Source of the DNA: Thermoanaerobacterium sp. PSU-2
GTDB lineage: Bacteria > Bacillota > Thermoanaerobacteria > Thermoanaerobacterales > Thermoanaerobacteraceae
Assembly (NCBI RefSeq): GCF_002102475.1
Contig: NZ_MSQD01000007.1
Span: 1-64,000, forward strand
Direction: 5' to 3'
Length of the DNA stretch: 64,000 bases
Below, piece by piece: positions 54,419 through 64,000 of this stretch (its first letter is position 1; each line of letters starts with the position of its first letter). Made by a program: the position numbers and the translations under genes. A model generated the notes under the pieces. That model saw only the letters and a program-made list of their open reading frames with translations. It was not told the origin of the DNA and searched no databases.

Positions 54419-54784
54419 CTATTTCATTAAATCTTTAATACTTTTAGACACTTCTTTTACAACATCATCAAGTCCAAAATATCCTTTTTGCATTTTAAGC
54501 TTTGACAAAAGCCTTAAATACTGTTTTAGAGTCCCCATAATGACCACCTGAGAGCTTTCGATGCTCATGTTTACGCAGCCTCTCTCCACTGCCGCTTCTC
54601 CGCCTAAAGCTAACATCTCCTGTTTTATGATGTTGGCAGCCGCTGGATGGACGTCATAAAGCTTTACGGCGCAAAACACGGCTTTTGGAGCCATCATGGA
54701 TACAGAAATGTCTTCAATGTGAAGCTTTTTCAATTCGTCTTTAGCCTGACTTAAATTTTGTATACTAAGCATCTCACTTTTCAT
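54419..54784 (-). CDS. Small protein resembling the N-terminal domain of clostridial DHPS
   Basis: The 121-aa protein contains AANIIKQEMLALGGEAAVERG and VVIMGTLKQYLRLLSKLKMQ. From memory these resemble the N-terminal domain of long clostridial dihydropteroate synthases, here as a stand-alone protein. The start is taken at ATG 54784, just after the fhs stop, so it is probably coupled to fhs. No catalytic residues can be assigned. A link to folate or one-carbon metabolism follows from both the resemblance and the neighbour. Confidence 0.6.
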   Translation of the reverse strand: MKSEMLSIQNLSQAKDELKKLHIEDISVSMMAPKAVFCAVKLYDVHPAAANIIKQEMLALGGEAAVERGCVNMSIESSQVVIMGTLKQYLRLLSKLKMQKGYFGLDDVVKEVSKSIKDLMK

Positions 54785-54785
54785 A

Positions 54786-56453
54786 TCAAAATAGACCTTT
54801 AATGTTGCCCTCCTCATCTATATCCATCTTTTCTGCCGCAGGCGACTTAGGAAGCCCTGGCATCGTCATAATATCGCCCGTCATTGCAACTATAAATCCA
54901 GCTCCAGCAGATATGTTTAATCTTTTTACAGTAATGTTAAATCCCTTAGGTCTTCCTAAAAGCTTCGGGTCATCTGACAGTGAATACTGAGTCTTGGCAA
55001 CACATACAGGAAGATGGCTAAGTCCCAATTTTTCTATGTTTTTAAGGTCTTTTACAGCTTCTTTAGTGAACTCCACGTCATCCGCGCCGTAAATCTCCCT
55101 TGCTATGGTTCTAATCTTATCTTCAATAGATGTGTCCAGTTCATATATTGGCTTAAAATCAGACTCTTTTTCACATGCATCAATCACTTTTTCTGCCAAC
55201 TCAATGCCACCTTCGCTACCTTTTTCCCAAACTTCTGCCAAAGCCACCTCTACGCCTAAATTGCTGCAATACCTTTTTACAAACTGGATTTCCCTATCCG
55301 TATCGTGCGTAAACTTGTTGATAGCGACGACTACTGGTATTCCATACTTTTGCACATTTTCTATCTGCTTCCCAAGGTTCTCTATGCCTTTTTCAAGTGC
55401 ATCAATGTTTTCTTTTGATAACTCTTCCTTTTTAAGTCCACCGTGCATCTTAAGAGCCCTTATGGTCGCCACAACTACAGCAGCGCTTGGCTTTAATCCT
55501 CCATACCGGCACTTTATATCAAAAAACTTTTCTGCCCCTAAGTCAGCACCAAAACCAGCCTCCGTCACAAGGTAATCTGCCAGCTTTAATCCATATCGCG
55601 TCGCTATTATGCTGTTGCACCCATGAGCGATATTTGCAAAGGGACCACCATGTATGAATGCAGGAACATTTTCCAAAGTCTGCACCAGATTAGGCTTAAT
55701 AGCATCTTTAAGCAAAAGTGCCATTGCACCATCGGCTTTTAAATCTTTGGCTGTGACAGGATTGTCGTCCTTGTCGTAGCCTATTATGATCTTGCCCAAT
55801 CTTTCTTTCAAATCCTTAAAATCTGTTGCAAGGCACAAGATGGCCATTATCTCTGATGCCACAGTTATTATGAAGCCGTCCTGCCTCGGATATCCATTTG
55901 CTTTCCCTCCAAGCCCTACGACGATTTCTCTTAAGGCCCTGTCATTCATATCAATTGCTCGCTTCCACGTAATGCGCCTTACGTCGATATTTAGTTCATT
56001 TCCTTGATGTATGTGGTTATCAATCATGGCAGATAACAGATTGTGGGCAGAACCTATTGCATGCATATCACCTGTAAAATGCAAATTTATATCTTCCATA
56101 GGTACCACCTGTGAATAGCCTCCACCAGCAGCACCGCCTTTTATTCCCATACAAGGGCCTAATGACGGCTCTCTTAAGGCTATTGCAACCTTCTTTTTAA
56201 GCTTATTTAAGGCTTGTCCTAAGCCTACTGTTACAGTAGATTTTCCCTCACCTGCAGGTGTAGGGTTGATAGACGTAACCAAAATGAGCTTCCCATCTTT
56301 TCTGTCTTTTATCTTCTCCCAAAGCTTTTGCGACACTTTAGCCTTGTAATTTCCGTAAAGCTCCAGGTACTCATCTTCTATTCCTATCTTCTCACCTATA
56401 TCAGCTATATGCTTCATTTTGGCTTCTTGCGCGATTTCGATGTCTGTTTTCAA
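54786..56453 (-). CDS. fhs: Formate-tetrahydrofolate ligase
   Basis: This 555-aa enzyme has the P-loop [20 protein letters not shown] and the family signatures [20 protein letters not shown] and [19 protein letters not shown]. It makes 10-formyl-THF from formate, ATP and THF for purine and serine-linked one-carbon metabolism. The start is a TTG codon at 56453, preceded by GGGGGGATTAG; no ATG is available nearby. The length matches the family. Confidence 0.96.
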   Translation of the reverse strand: MKTDIEIAQEAKMKHIADIGEKIGIEDEYLELYGNYKAKVSQKLWEKIKDRKDGKLILVTSINPTPAGEGKSTVTVGLGQALNKLKKKVAIALREPSLGPCMGIKGGAAGGGYSQVVPMEDINLHFTGDMHAIGSAHNLLSAMIDNHIHQGNELNIDVRRITWKRAIDMNDRALREIVVGLGGKANGYPRQDGFIITVASEIMAILCLATDFKDLKERLGKIIIGYDKDDNPVTAKDLKADGAMALLLKDAIKPNLVQTLENVPAFIHGGPFANIAHGCNSIIATRYGLKLADYLVTEAGFGADLGAEKFFDIKCRYGGLKPSAAVVVATIRALKMHGGLKKEELSKENIDALEKGIENLGKQIENVQKYGIPVVVAINKFTHDTDREIQFVKRYCSNLGVEVALAEVWEKGSEGGIELAEKVIDACEKESDFKPIYELDTSIEDKIRTIAREIYGADDVEFTKEAVKDLKNIEKLGLSHLPVCVAKTQYSLSDDPKLLGRPKGFNITVKRLNISAGAGFIVAMTGDIMTMPGLPKSPAAEKMDIDEEGNIKGLF

Positions 56454-56470
56454 ACTAATCCCCCCAGTGA

Positions 56471-57853
56471 TTAATTTTTAAGCCCTAAGTATATGTTCAC
56501 AATCGTCCCAGTGCCTTTTTTGCTGAATATCTTTAAATCCCCGCCGTATTTATTGAGGATGTTTTTGCTAATAGATAGCCCTAAACCTGTACCGTCTTTT
56601 TTTGTAGTAAACAAAGGCACCATCACTTTTTTAAGTGTTTCTCTGTCGATTCCACCGCCGTTATCTGCTATCTTTATTATAACCTTATTTGTGTAAGAAT
56701 TAAATCTAGTCGTTATCCATATCTTCCCTCCAGAGCCGATGGCCTGAAAAGAATTTTGAAAAACATTTAATAGCACTTGCTTTAGTTGGTTGTTTTCTAT
56801 CTTCACCATCGGAACTTCTCTCAATTTTTTTATTATTTCGATTTGCCTATGTTTTGCTTCTGCTTCAATTAAGATCATGTACTTTTCAATAAGCTCGTTT
56901 AGGTCAATGCCTTCATCGGGGCTATTTCTAACTACGCCTAAATAACTCATCACCAAATCTATTATTCTATCTGATTCGCTTATGATGGTGTCAAAAAAAG
57001 AAGCATTCGCTTTGTCTTTAAGCTGCATAAGCTGCAAAAATCCTTTTATAGATGTGATGGAATTTTTTATCTCGTGAATTAGCGACACAGCCAAGCTTCC
57101 CATCAAGTTGAATTTTTCACTTCTTTCGATGATCTCTCCGAATTTCAGCTTTTCTGTAACGTCTTTTACGATGATACATAAAAAGTTATCGTCGTAAGTG
57201 TCTGCTACCTCCATAGACAAAAAACGCCCACTGTCTTTTACATTGTAAACGACGATCTTATTGCTTACTATTTCGTCAAAGTTTATCTTTTCATCTAATG
57301 ATTTCAGCACTTTTTCTGCGTCTTTGCGGTAAGCCTTTTTGTAGTCTAAACACATAAGCTGGCAAGCAGCCTTGTTTATATACTCTATGCGCCTTCTCTT
57401 ATCCATAAGCAAAATACCCGTATCCACCATGTCTACAAGCTTAAATCTATTGTACAGAAGATCCAAATACGCGTTTACGTCTCGCATAGTATCTAACTCA
57501 CTTTTTACAAAATTAAGGGTAGAAATGATGCAAAGCTTTCTCCCATCATCGGAATTCAAAAAATTATCCACCATCTTAAATCTCAATGTAAAACCATATC
57601 TGGAATTCAAAGTAATATCATATATGTTTTCATCCACTTTCTTAGCTTCATTAAGAAAGAAGTTTTTAAAAAAGAAATCGTAATTTCCCCCTATATCATC
57701 GTGATTAAATCCCAATAATCTTAAGAGAACTTTGTTTATATATATCACTTCACCGTCAAAATTTTTTAAAATAGTAAATCCTTTTAGTCCATCGACTAAG
57801 TCAAATATCCAATTGTAGTTAGGCTCCTTCGATGACCTTATCATTTTGTCCAT
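56471..57853 (-). CDS. Soluble PAS-domain histidine kinase (sporulation-kinase type)
   Basis: The 460-aa protein has no membrane segment. Two PAS-like domains (about 15-130 and 145-255) precede a HisKA motif ([20 protein letters not shown], with the phospho-His) and a HATPase domain ([22 protein letters not shown]). No receiver domain is attached and no response regulator gene is adjacent, as for orphan kinases feeding Spo0A. ATG 57853 is chosen for AGAGGA upstream. TGTCAAAA, a Spo0A-box-like sequence, lies near the promoter region. Confidence 0.85.
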   Translation of the reverse strand: MDKMIRSSKEPNYNWIFDLVDGLKGFTILKNFDGEVIYINKVLLRLLGFNHDDIGGNYDFFFKNFFLNEAKKVDENIYDITLNSRYGFTLRFKMVDNFLNSDDGRKLCIISTLNFVKSELDTMRDVNAYLDLLYNRFKLVDMVDTGILLMDKRRRIEYINKAACQLMCLDYKKAYRKDAEKVLKSLDEKINFDEIVSNKIVVYNVKDSGRFLSMEVADTYDDNFLCIIVKDVTEKLKFGEIIERSEKFNLMGSLAVSLIHEIKNSITSIKGFLQLMQLKDKANASFFDTIISESDRIIDLVMSYLGVVRNSPDEGIDLNELIEKYMILIEAEAKHRQIEIIKKLREVPMVKIENNQLKQVLLNVFQNSFQAIGSGGKIWITTRFNSYTNKVIIKIADNGGGIDRETLKKVMVPLFTTKKDGTGLGLSISKNILNKYGGDLKIFSKKGTGTIVNIYLGLKN

Positions 57854-57980
57854 GATAATTCCTCTTTTCTTTAGTATAAGTTTTAAGGCGACACTTATAT
57901 ATTTTGACATAATTGTCAAAAATCCTTCTTATTCTGACAAACTTTTTCGATATTTTATAAAAAATTTATTATTTTTATAT

Positions 57981-58022
57981 ATAAAAAAATAAGCCTTATG
58001 CCTTTATCACAGGACATAAGAC
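57981..58022 (-). terminator. Terminator of the xylosidase gene
   Basis: CTTATG / CATAAG with further partial pairing is followed by TTATTTTTTTAT on the minus strand, just after the 58034 stop. Confidence 0.75.
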
Positions 58023-58033
58023 CTCACTCAATA

Positions 58034-59950
58034 TTACCAAACCTTTATGTAATTATCACCTTTTTTCAAAAGCACAATTGGACCTATTGGACCATCTCCC
58101 CGCTTTTTCGCATCTAAATAGTCAGTATCCAAAACCAGCTCTTTGCCATCTGGAGTTTCATACTCCGCATCCACAATCCTCACTCTTTCCAATGTCTTTG
58201 TCGAATGAATATCGCCTACAATATTTTCGAATTCATCTGGCAATTGCAGTGAAAGGTAGACTTCATCTCCTTCATCAATGATGGTAAGTTTGGGGTCGAA
58301 GTCCTTTTTAACAAGATTGTCTTTTTCTTTCTCAAATGGCTCTGCACCATTGAAGTATGCATTTTTATTGATGTAGACCGGTTGTTCCACTCGCTCAAAT
58401 CTTTCTAAATCGCCAGGTACTTCATTTACCTTTTCAATGTACTCCTCTAAAGATGTTGTATAATTGTTGTAATGAGAAGTTCCCACATTTTCTAATCCAT
58501 CTTTTCCTATGAAGATATTGTTGTAGAATCGATCATCTCCCCCGTATACAAATGCAAATCCCGCAATTTCAGTGCTGTGTGGAAGATGGTATTGAGTCGA
58601 GCGGTTTAGCACTTTTCTCTGATTCATCTTGCCTGCGATTAAATTGTTTATATACGCTCCACCTTGTGACATGTTGTCTATAGCATACTCAGAAGCTAAT
58701 ATATTGTGATCAACAACATACGGCCCATGGCTTACTTCAACAAACATATCTCTGTTATTATTGTAAAACAAATTTTTGCTGACTCTTGTGCCTTGTGCTT
58801 CCCAATCCAGCCATAACCCTAATGAGCAATCGTGAATACGGTTATGGTGAATCTGCACATCTATGGCCGCATGTAGCTTTATCCCTGCTATCTCATGGCC
58901 GTAGAATTCCCTTTTCAATGCGATATTGTAAATATGGTTATTGTAAATTTCACTAAAGACTCCTCCTAAGTGCCCAACAATGGCATTTTGTCCACAATCG
59001 TAGATCGTATTGTTTCTAATGATATGTGAACCTATCTTTTCTTTCGACCAACCATTCCTCTCAGCATTGAAAACAGCTTCTAATTGATACTGATACCCAG
59101 GCTTGTCTTTCCGTATAGAGCGATAATTGTTGCCTGTTGTGGCTTCTTTGCCGATGCTTATTGCGCTGCATTTAGCATCATGTATGATATTGTCCTCTAT
59201 TATCCACCCTTTGCTCCAGTTAGGACCTATAAGCCCTGGCTGATCTGCTGTCGGGGGCGCCCACGGTGTTGCAGCATGTGCCATCTCGAAGCCTTTAACT
59301 GTAATATAATCTATGCCTGTTTCGACAGGATAAAAGCACGATCTTCTGACGTTTATCTCCACAAATTCTTCGTTGGGATCAGCACCTTGAAAATTAGCGT
59401 AAATCGTAGTCTTTTCCGAGTCTACTTCAGCATACCAAACGTACTTCGTTTGTTCTACATTGTGAACAGGTACAATCTTTTGGGTCCAGTGATCAAGGAC
59501 TTCTGTCCTAACTTGTGGATTAAAAAGATCTTCATATCTCGTGACTTCATAAAACGACATGCCATTTAAGTATACATCTCCTAAGTGTTTTTTCTCATCA
59601 ACCGTAAGCAGCCAATCTCCAAAAATTTCTTCTTTGTATGGATTGAATTCCCCAAAGAAAGAATTGGGCAACTGACATTTCCACACGTTTCCATCTACAT
59701 GCTGCCAACTTTGAATCCTCTCTGAACCTTTTATTATTACTCTTTCACCTTCTGCCGCCTTGTAGGTAATCCTTCTTTTGTCGCTTAACCCTTTATACTT
59801 TGGTTTAACCCATTCCCGGTATACTCCTTCATGGACTATAATTGTGTCGCCAGCCATTGCAACAGACGCAGCCTTATTTATAGTCAAAAACGGATCTTTA
59901 AGCGTTCCTTTCCCTTCATCTGAACCAGTCTTAGCCACATGGTATTCCAT
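58034..59950 (-). CDS. xylC: GH120 beta-xylosidase (XylC type)
   Basis: This 638-aa protein has a right-handed parallel beta-helix (many HN, NNT and IHHN turns) and resembles T. saccharolyticum XylC, the founding GH120 enzyme. Asp382 (LWLDWEAQ) and Glu405 (MFVEVSHG) correspond to the nucleophile and acid/base reported for that family. There is no signal peptide, so it is likely intracellular and acts on imported xylo-oligosaccharides. AGGAGGGG precedes the ATG. A divergent AraC regulator is a likely controller. A terminator follows. Confidence 0.92.
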   Translation of the reverse strand: MEYHVAKTGSDEGKGTLKDPFLTINKAASVAMAGDTIIVHEGVYREWVKPKYKGLSDKRRITYKAAEGERVIIKGSERIQSWQHVDGNVWKCQLPNSFFGEFNPYKEEIFGDWLLTVDEKKHLGDVYLNGMSFYEVTRYEDLFNPQVRTEVLDHWTQKIVPVHNVEQTKYVWYAEVDSEKTTIYANFQGADPNEEFVEINVRRSCFYPVETGIDYITVKGFEMAHAATPWAPPTADQPGLIGPNWSKGWIIEDNIIHDAKCSAISIGKEATTGNNYRSIRKDKPGYQYQLEAVFNAERNGWSKEKIGSHIIRNNTIYDCGQNAIVGHLGGVFSEIYNNHIYNIALKREFYGHEIAGIKLHAAIDVQIHHNRIHDCSLGLWLDWEAQGTRVSKNLFYNNNRDMFVEVSHGPYVVDHNILASEYAIDNMSQGGAYINNLIAGKMNQRKVLNRSTQYHLPHSTEIAGFAFVYGGDDRFYNNIFIGKDGLENVGTSHYNNYTTSLEEYIEKVNEVPGDLERFERVEQPVYINKNAYFNGAEPFEKEKDNLVKKDFDPKLTIIDEGDEVYLSLQLPDEFENIVGDIHSTKTLERVRIVDAEYETPDGKELVLDTDYLDAKKRGDGPIGPIVLLKKGDNYIKVW

Positions 59951-60002
59951 TTCTAAAACCCCTCCTCTTTAAACGATTAATTCTATTTTAAGCAAATGCC
60001 TA

Positions 60003-60032
60003 TTGATATATCTATGCAAAAAGTAGTATACT
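60003..60032 (+). promoter_or_regulatory. sigma-A promoter of the AraC gene
   Basis: TTGATA (60003-60008), an 18-nt spacer and TATACT (60027-60032) on the plus strand in the 119-bp gap between xylC and the regulator. Confidence 0.65.
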
Positions 60033-60069
60033 TTAAGACAATATTAGTGTTTTTTTAGGAGGGACTCTT

Positions 60070-60825
60070 ATGGTCTTTTTTCAAAAGCATGGTGTAAATG
60101 AAAAAGATCTCTTCCGCTTTTTTTCACTTAAGAATTATCAATTTCCATATCATTTTCATAGAGCGTACGAACTTATATACTTAAATGACGGCCAATTATC
60201 TATCTCTATAGACAAAAAAGAATACATACTGAAGAAAAATGATTTAGCCTTTGTGTTTTCAAACCAGATGCATGAATTTAAGACAATCGATCGCTCTGAT
60301 ATAACAATCATCCTGTTTTCCCCAGAACTTATCGGAGATTTTTACATGAATTATAAAGGCATGATCCCTGAAGATAACATACTGCACTTGGATAACATCA
60401 TAGATTTCAATAAGCTTGGTTCCATCTACGGTAAAAAAAGTTTTTTATATTCACTGTGCGATAAGTTAGTAAACCATACCTCATTCATTCCTTCAAGACA
60501 ATCGACTAAGACAAAAGTTCTATACAAGATGCTGCTTTTTATTGAGCAGAACTATTCAAATGACTGTACATTAAAAAAGGCAGCAAAATACCTAAATTAC
60601 GATTATCCATATTTATCAAAACTATTTATCCAGCAAATGGGCATGACTTTTACAGAGTATCTAAACAACTACCGCATTTCACAATCATGCTACATGTTAA
60701 AAAACAGCAATCTTTCTGTAAGCGAAATCGCAATCAATTGTGGATACAACAATTTGCGGACATTTCACAGAAACTTCAGGAAGATGACAAATATGTCCCC
60801 GAAAGAATACAGAGAATTAGATTAA
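60070..60825 (+). CDS. AraC-family transcriptional regulator
   Basis: The 251-aa protein has an N-terminal cupin (YQFPYHFHRAYELIYLNDG) that could bind a sugar, and a C-terminal double HTH. The latter reads TLKKAAKYLNYDYPYLSKLF, then VSEIAINCGYNNLRTFHRNF and MSPKEYRELD. GGAGGGAC precedes the ATG. Divergent to xylC, it probably activates xylC in response to a xyloside. No membrane transporter is next to it in this window. Confidence 0.9.
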   Translation: MVFFQKHGVNEKDLFRFFSLKNYQFPYHFHRAYELIYLNDGQLSISIDKKEYILKKNDLAFVFSNQMHEFKTIDRSDITIILFSPELIGDFYMNYKGMIPEDNILHLDNIIDFNKLGSIYGKKSFLYSLCDKLVNHTSFIPSRQSTKTKVLYKMLLFIEQNYSNDCTLKKAAKYLNYDYPYLSKLFIQQMGMTFTEYLNNYRISQSCYMLKNSNLSVSEIAINCGYNNLRTFHRNFRKMTNMSPKEYRELD

Positions 60826-60883
60826 TCGCAAAAGCAATATTAACTGATGTCTTAAAAAGTTTGAAAGCAATTCATGAAACTAA

Positions 60884-60915
60884 AAAAGACATACAAAGTA
60901 AATTGTATGTCTTTT
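60884..60915. terminator. Bidirectional terminator between the AraC gene and ftsH
   Basis: AAAAGACATACAA / TTGTATGTCTTTT is a perfect 13-bp stem with a 6-nt loop, A-rich on one side and T-rich on the other, between convergent genes. Confidence 0.9.
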
Positions 60916-60918
60916 AAG

Positions 60919-62754
60919 TTATGCTTCTTCGCTTTGATTCGTCTCATCTACATTTTCGCCATTAAAATACTTTTCAAATTCCTCTGCGTTAAGTTTCTCT
61001 TTCGTCATCAAAGCCTGTGCAATTCTATGAAGCTTATCTATATTCTCTTTCAACAGTGTCTCAGCCTTGTTGTAGCATTCATCGATGATCCTCTTCATCT
61101 CTTTGTCGATATCGTACTGAACTTCTTCACTGTAATTGCGGGTCCTGCCCAAATCTCTGCCAATAAATATTTCATCATTGTCTGTGCCAAAAGTCATAGG
61201 ACCTAATTTCTCGCTCATGCCGTACTCTGTAACCATCTTTCTCGCTATGTTTGTGGCTCTTTCTATGTCATTTTGTGCACCTGTAGATATATCATTCAAA
61301 ACAAGACTTTCAGCTACACGTCCTCCCAAAAGGTGGACAATCTCATCCATCATCTCAGACTTGGACATGTAGTACTTGTCTTCTTCAGGAAGCAGCATTG
61401 TGTAGCCGCCTGCTCTTCCTCTTGGAATGATCGTTACTTCGTGTACAGGAGGTGTATTAGGAAGGAGTTTTGCAACAACAGCATGACCTGCTTCATGATA
61501 CGATACAAGCTTTTTGTCTCTTTCTGATATTACCCTGCTTCTCTTTTCTGGTCCTGCTATTACTCTCGTAATAGCTTCTTCCAGCTCCACCATAGTTATC
61601 TGCTTCATGCCTTTTCTGGCAGTCAAAAGCGCAGCTTCATTCATGAGATTTTCAATATCGGCTCCTGTAAAGCCCGGCGTCCTTCTTGCCAAAACTTTAA
61701 GCGACACATCAGGTGCGAGAGGCTTGTTTCTGGAATGTACTTTTAAGATCTCCTCTCTTCCTTTGATGTCTGGAACACCTACAGTAACATGCCTGTCAAA
61801 TCTGCCAGGCCTTAAAAGAGCAGGGTCAAGGATGTCTGGTCTATTCGTAGCAGCTATGACTATGATGCCTTCATTTACACTGAAACCATCCATCTCAACC
61901 AGCAACTGATTTAATGTTTGCTCTCTTTCGTCATGTCCACCGCCTAATCCTGCGCCTCTATGGCGACCAACAGCATCAATTTCGTCTATGAAAATTATAC
62001 AAGGAGAATTTTTCTTGGCTTGTTCAAAAAGATCCCTAACTCTCGATGCACCGACACCTACAAACATCTCCACAAAGTCAGAACCACTTATGCTGAAAAA
62101 CGGAACACCAGCTTCACCTGCTACAGCCTTCGCAAGCAAAGTTTTACCAGTTCCAGGAGGTCCTACTAAGAGAACGCCTTTAGGTATACGAGCGCCTAAA
62201 TCTAAGAATTTCTTCGGAAATTTCAAAAACTCTACTATTTCCTGCAGCTCTTCCTTTTCCTCATCGGCACCAGCCACGTCATTAAAAGTGACTCTCCGCT
62301 TATCATCTGTTACCATCTTAGCACGGCTTTTGCCGAAAGACATGACTCTATTGCCACCACCGCCTTGTGCTTGTTGCATAAACACATACCACAAAACTAC
62401 AAGTACAGCCACCATAAATAGCGTTGGCAAAAGAGAATACCACCAAGGAGCACCTTGAGGCGGTTCGCTCTTGACAACAAGTTTATTGTCCTTAATATAT
62501 GGTGTCAAGAAATTCATAAACGACGTCACATCAGGCACGTTGCTGCTAAACTGTGTGCCGTCTTTCAAAGTACCTGTAATGCTTGTGCCAGAAATAGTCA
62601 TCTCTGATACATTGTTTTTGATAATCTGGCTGTACAGTTCAGTAACGTCAATAGCCGCAGGTTGTTTAATATTATCAGTATACAATTGTACCATTGCATA
62701 TAATGCGATAATTATAAGTATCCATATAACGATACCTCTGATCGTTTTATTCAA
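60919..62754 (-). CDS. ftsH: ATP-dependent zinc metalloprotease FtsH
   Basis: This 611-aa membrane protease has two transmembrane segments (near the N-terminus and around residues 106-127), an AAA domain (GPPGTGKT at about 198-205) and [13 protein letters not shown]. The protease motif HEAGH is near residue 420. It degrades membrane and regulatory proteins. The start is TTG at 62754, because GGAGGG lies just upstream of it and would be inside the frame if the upstream TTG at 62772 were used. It follows hpt, as in many Firmicutes (tilS-hpt-ftsH). Confidence 0.96.
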   Translation of the reverse strand: MNKTIRGIVIWILIIIALYAMVQLYTDNIKQPAAIDVTELYSQIIKNNVSEMTISGTSITGTLKDGTQFSSNVPDVTSFMNFLTPYIKDNKLVVKSEPPQGAPWWYSLLPTLFMVAVLVVLWYVFMQQAQGGGGNRVMSFGKSRAKMVTDDKRRVTFNDVAGADEEKEELQEIVEFLKFPKKFLDLGARIPKGVLLVGPPGTGKTLLAKAVAGEAGVPFFSISGSDFVEMFVGVGASRVRDLFEQAKKNSPCIIFIDEIDAVGRHRGAGLGGGHDEREQTLNQLLVEMDGFSVNEGIIVIAATNRPDILDPALLRPGRFDRHVTVGVPDIKGREEILKVHSRNKPLAPDVSLKVLARRTPGFTGADIENLMNEAALLTARKGMKQITMVELEEAITRVIAGPEKRSRVISERDKKLVSYHEAGHAVVAKLLPNTPPVHEVTIIPRGRAGGYTMLLPEEDKYYMSKSEMMDEIVHLLGGRVAESLVLNDISTGAQNDIERATNIARKMVTEYGMSEKLGPMTFGTDNDEIFIGRDLGRTRNYSEEVQYDIDKEMKRIIDECYNKAETLLKENIDKLHRIAQALMTKEKLNAEEFEKYFNGENVDETNQSEEA

Positions 62755-62822
62755 ATATGGCCCTCCCTTCAAAGCCGTATCACTTAATTTATAATAACAT
62801 ATACCATATAAAAAAACAAATT

Positions 62823-63368
62823 TTAGCTGTACATTTCAGGTTTCAAAACGCCTATAAAAGGAAGGTTCCTGTACTTTTCATCAAAGTCCAATCCATAACC
62901 TACTACAAACTTATCAGGTATCTTAAACCCCACATAATCGACTTTTACAGATGCTTCTCTTCTCTCCGGTTTGTCTAATATCGTGCATATTTTCAAGCTT
63001 TTTGGCTTTCTTCCAAGCAGAGTTTCTCTCAAGTAAGACAGAGTTAAACCGCTGTCAATTATGTCCTCCACAATTAGGACATCTTTGCCTTCTATGCTTA
63101 TATCAAGGTCTTTAATTATCTTTACTATTCCCGATGAATGTGTTGAGCTTCCATAGCTGGAAACAGCCATAAAATCAAGTGATAAAGGTAAGTCAATACA
63201 CCTTGATAAATCAGCCATAAACATTAAAGCACCTTTTAAGACTCCTACCAGCATCAAATTTTTCCCTTCGTAGTCCTTCGTAATCTGTCTCCCAAGCTCT
63301 TTTATCTTTTCTTTAAGCTCTTCTTCTGTGATCAAAATTTCATCGATGTCCTTTGATAAATTTTCCAT
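62823..63368 (-). CDS. hpt: Hypoxanthine phosphoribosyltransferase
   Basis: The 181-aa enzyme has the PRPP motif [14 protein letters not shown] and the early loop [13 protein letters not shown]. It salvages hypoxanthine or guanine to IMP or GMP. ATG 63368 has AGGAGG seven bases upstream. It lies 12 nt after tilS, the conserved order tilS-hpt-ftsH. Confidence 0.95.
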   Translation of the reverse strand: MENLSKDIDEILITEEELKEKIKELGRQITKDYEGKNLMLVGVLKGALMFMADLSRCIDLPLSLDFMAVSSYGSSTHSSGIVKIIKDLDISIEGKDVLIVEDIIDSGLTLSYLRETLLGRKPKSLKICTILDKPERREASVKVDYVGFKIPDKFVVGYGLDFDEKYRNLPFIGVLKPEMYS

Positions 63369-63380
63369 CAAATTTCCTCC

Positions 63381-64000
63381 TTAATCTTGTTTAATATACT
63401 CTATAGACAATATTTTTTTTGTGCCATCGCGTACTTTGTACTTTTCAGACATTCTATGTCCCACAATCCACAAAATAGTGCTGCCAATAGCTAATAATGG
63501 TATCTTATCTCTCTCCTCTCTTGGGATTTTCTCATCGATAAAATACTCTTTAAGTGTCTTTGTCCCTCTCATGTTTAGAGGCGAGATGAAATCTCCAATT
63601 CTCCTATGCCTTACGACTACATCGCCATCGATCAAATCAGCATCGAAAAGCTTACGGTATCTACCTAAATTAAGGCTTTCTATTGATTCTCTATCTATTA
63701 TCTCCGCCTTATATACACCTAAACATCCACCATCTGTTACGCCGGGAATATTAAGCTTAACTTCGCTAAAATCTCGCTTTTCATAAAATGTTCTTTTTCT
63801 GAATATAAGATTATTATAACTTTTTATAACTTCAATTTCAAAGGGTAAATCAATTTTTGACGATGTCTGCTTGTCCATGATATCTAACACATCTTCCACG
63901 TGTTTAAATGTAAGTTGATTAAGATCTCCCTTTAATTTCTTATAAGCCAATCTAATGATTCTTCTTCTTATGGAACTGTGCAATTTTTTTATCCCATCAA
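63381..64000 (-). CDS. tilS: tRNA(Ile)-lysidine synthase TilS, C-terminal part (cut by window edge)
   Basis: The frame stays open to the window end (before 63983 it continues DGIKKLHSS), so this is the 3' part of a longer gene. Visible parts are the middle helical segment (HSSIRRRIIRLAYKKLKG) and the C-terminal TilS domain (RHRRIGDFISPLNMRGTKTL, then KIPREERDKIPLLAIG and ILWIVGHRMSEKYKV). The ATP-binding N-terminal domain is outside. TilS makes lysidine at the wobble base of tRNA-Ile so that it reads AUA. Confidence 0.93.
   Translation of the reverse strand, partial: DGIKKLHSSIRRRIIRLAYKKLKGDLNQLTFKHVEDVLDIMDKQTSSKIDLPFEIEVIKSYNNLIFRKRTFYEKRDFSEVKLNIPGVTDGGCLGVYKAEIIDRESIESLNLGRYRKLFDADLIDGDVVVRHRRIGDFISPLNMRGTKTLKEYFIDEKIPREERDKIPLLAIGSTILWIVGHRMSEKYKVRDGTKKILSIEYIKQD

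Noticed and set aside
59084-59569. Long plus-strand open frame of 161 codons
   Set aside because: It lies fully inside the xylC gene on the other strand, has no ribosome site, and its translation is Cys/Tyr-rich without known motifs.
63381-64000. tilS looked N-terminally truncated
   Set aside because: The frame is still open at the window edge, so the missing N-terminus is simply outside the window.

Overview
The window is a low-GC chromosomal segment of an anaerobic, spore-forming, thermophilic Firmicute. The best match is Thermoanaerobacterium or a close relative. The reasons are the AT-rich intergenic DNA, A/T-rich Shine-Dalgarno contexts with occasional TTG/GTG starts, a clostridial sigH-mrnC-cysS and ctsR-clpC gene order, sporulation and germination genes, a class II (B12) ribonucleotide reductase, and a GH120 beta-xylosidase that carries the catalytic Asp382 and Glu405 known from the T. 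saccharolyticum enzyme. Nearly all genes are on the minus strand. The plus-strand genes are the radA-side conserved protein (13882), a 61-aa basic protein (38025), gerAB (49558) and an AraC regulator (60070).

Layout by increasing coordinate (transcription mostly runs toward lower coordinates). 1-6.4 kb: tRNA-Thr, sigH and the operon cysE-cysS-mrnC-rlmB-NYN nuclease behind a cysteine T-box, then gltX. 6.5-11.1 kb: a small ACT-like protein, proS, ispF, a lipase-like hydrolase and ispD. 11.15-12.5 kb: an IS200/IS605-type element with only tnpB, plus a likely guide-RNA end. 12.5-20.3 kb: the PIN/TRAM protein YacL, radA and the CtsR heat-shock operon ctsR-mcsA-mcsB-clpC. 20.3-24.1 kb: a small unknown ORF, malic enzyme and an EF-G paralog. 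24.2-30.5 kb: PTS enzyme I, a fructose/mannitol-type EIIA/EIIC/EIIB operon, its PRD regulator and a 53-aa ORF. 30.5-38.5 kb: a GGDEF cyclase, an intein-containing nrdJ behind NrdR-like boxes, a thioredoxin-like protein, a putrescine-type aminotransferase and two small genes, one with a natural His7 tail. 38.5-43.7 kb: sfsA, the folate operon folE-folP-folK-PTPS, lysS and greA. 43.8-46.5 kb: a three-gene unit with its own operator, encoding an HTH regulator, a conserved unknown and a protein resembling cyanobacterial acyl-ACP reductase. 46.5-50.7 kb: a split germinant receptor locus. 50.7-54.3 kb: coaX, a probable pantothenate ECF transporter with tandem leader hairpins, and acyl-CoA carboxylase/decarboxylase subunits. 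54.4-57.9 kb: a DHPS-domain-like protein, fhs and a soluble PAS histidine kinase. 58-60.9 kb: the GH120 xylosidase with a divergent AraC regulator. 60.9-64 kb: ftsH, hpt and the 3' part of tilS.

The most interesting items are these. (1) The acyl-ACP-reductase-like cluster at 43816-46395, in an organism where an oxygen-dependent alkane pathway is implausible. (2) A PTPS with both Cys and Glu at the active site, standing where folB would be in the folate operon. (3) An intein inserted exactly before the catalytic Cys of NrdJ. (4) A TnpB-only element whose ends can be placed to the base, giving a clean empty site. (5) A hairpin that looks like both a terminator and an RBS-sequestering element. 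(6) A tandem hairpin leader on the pantothenate transporter gene. Family names are from recognition of sequence motifs. No database search was possible.
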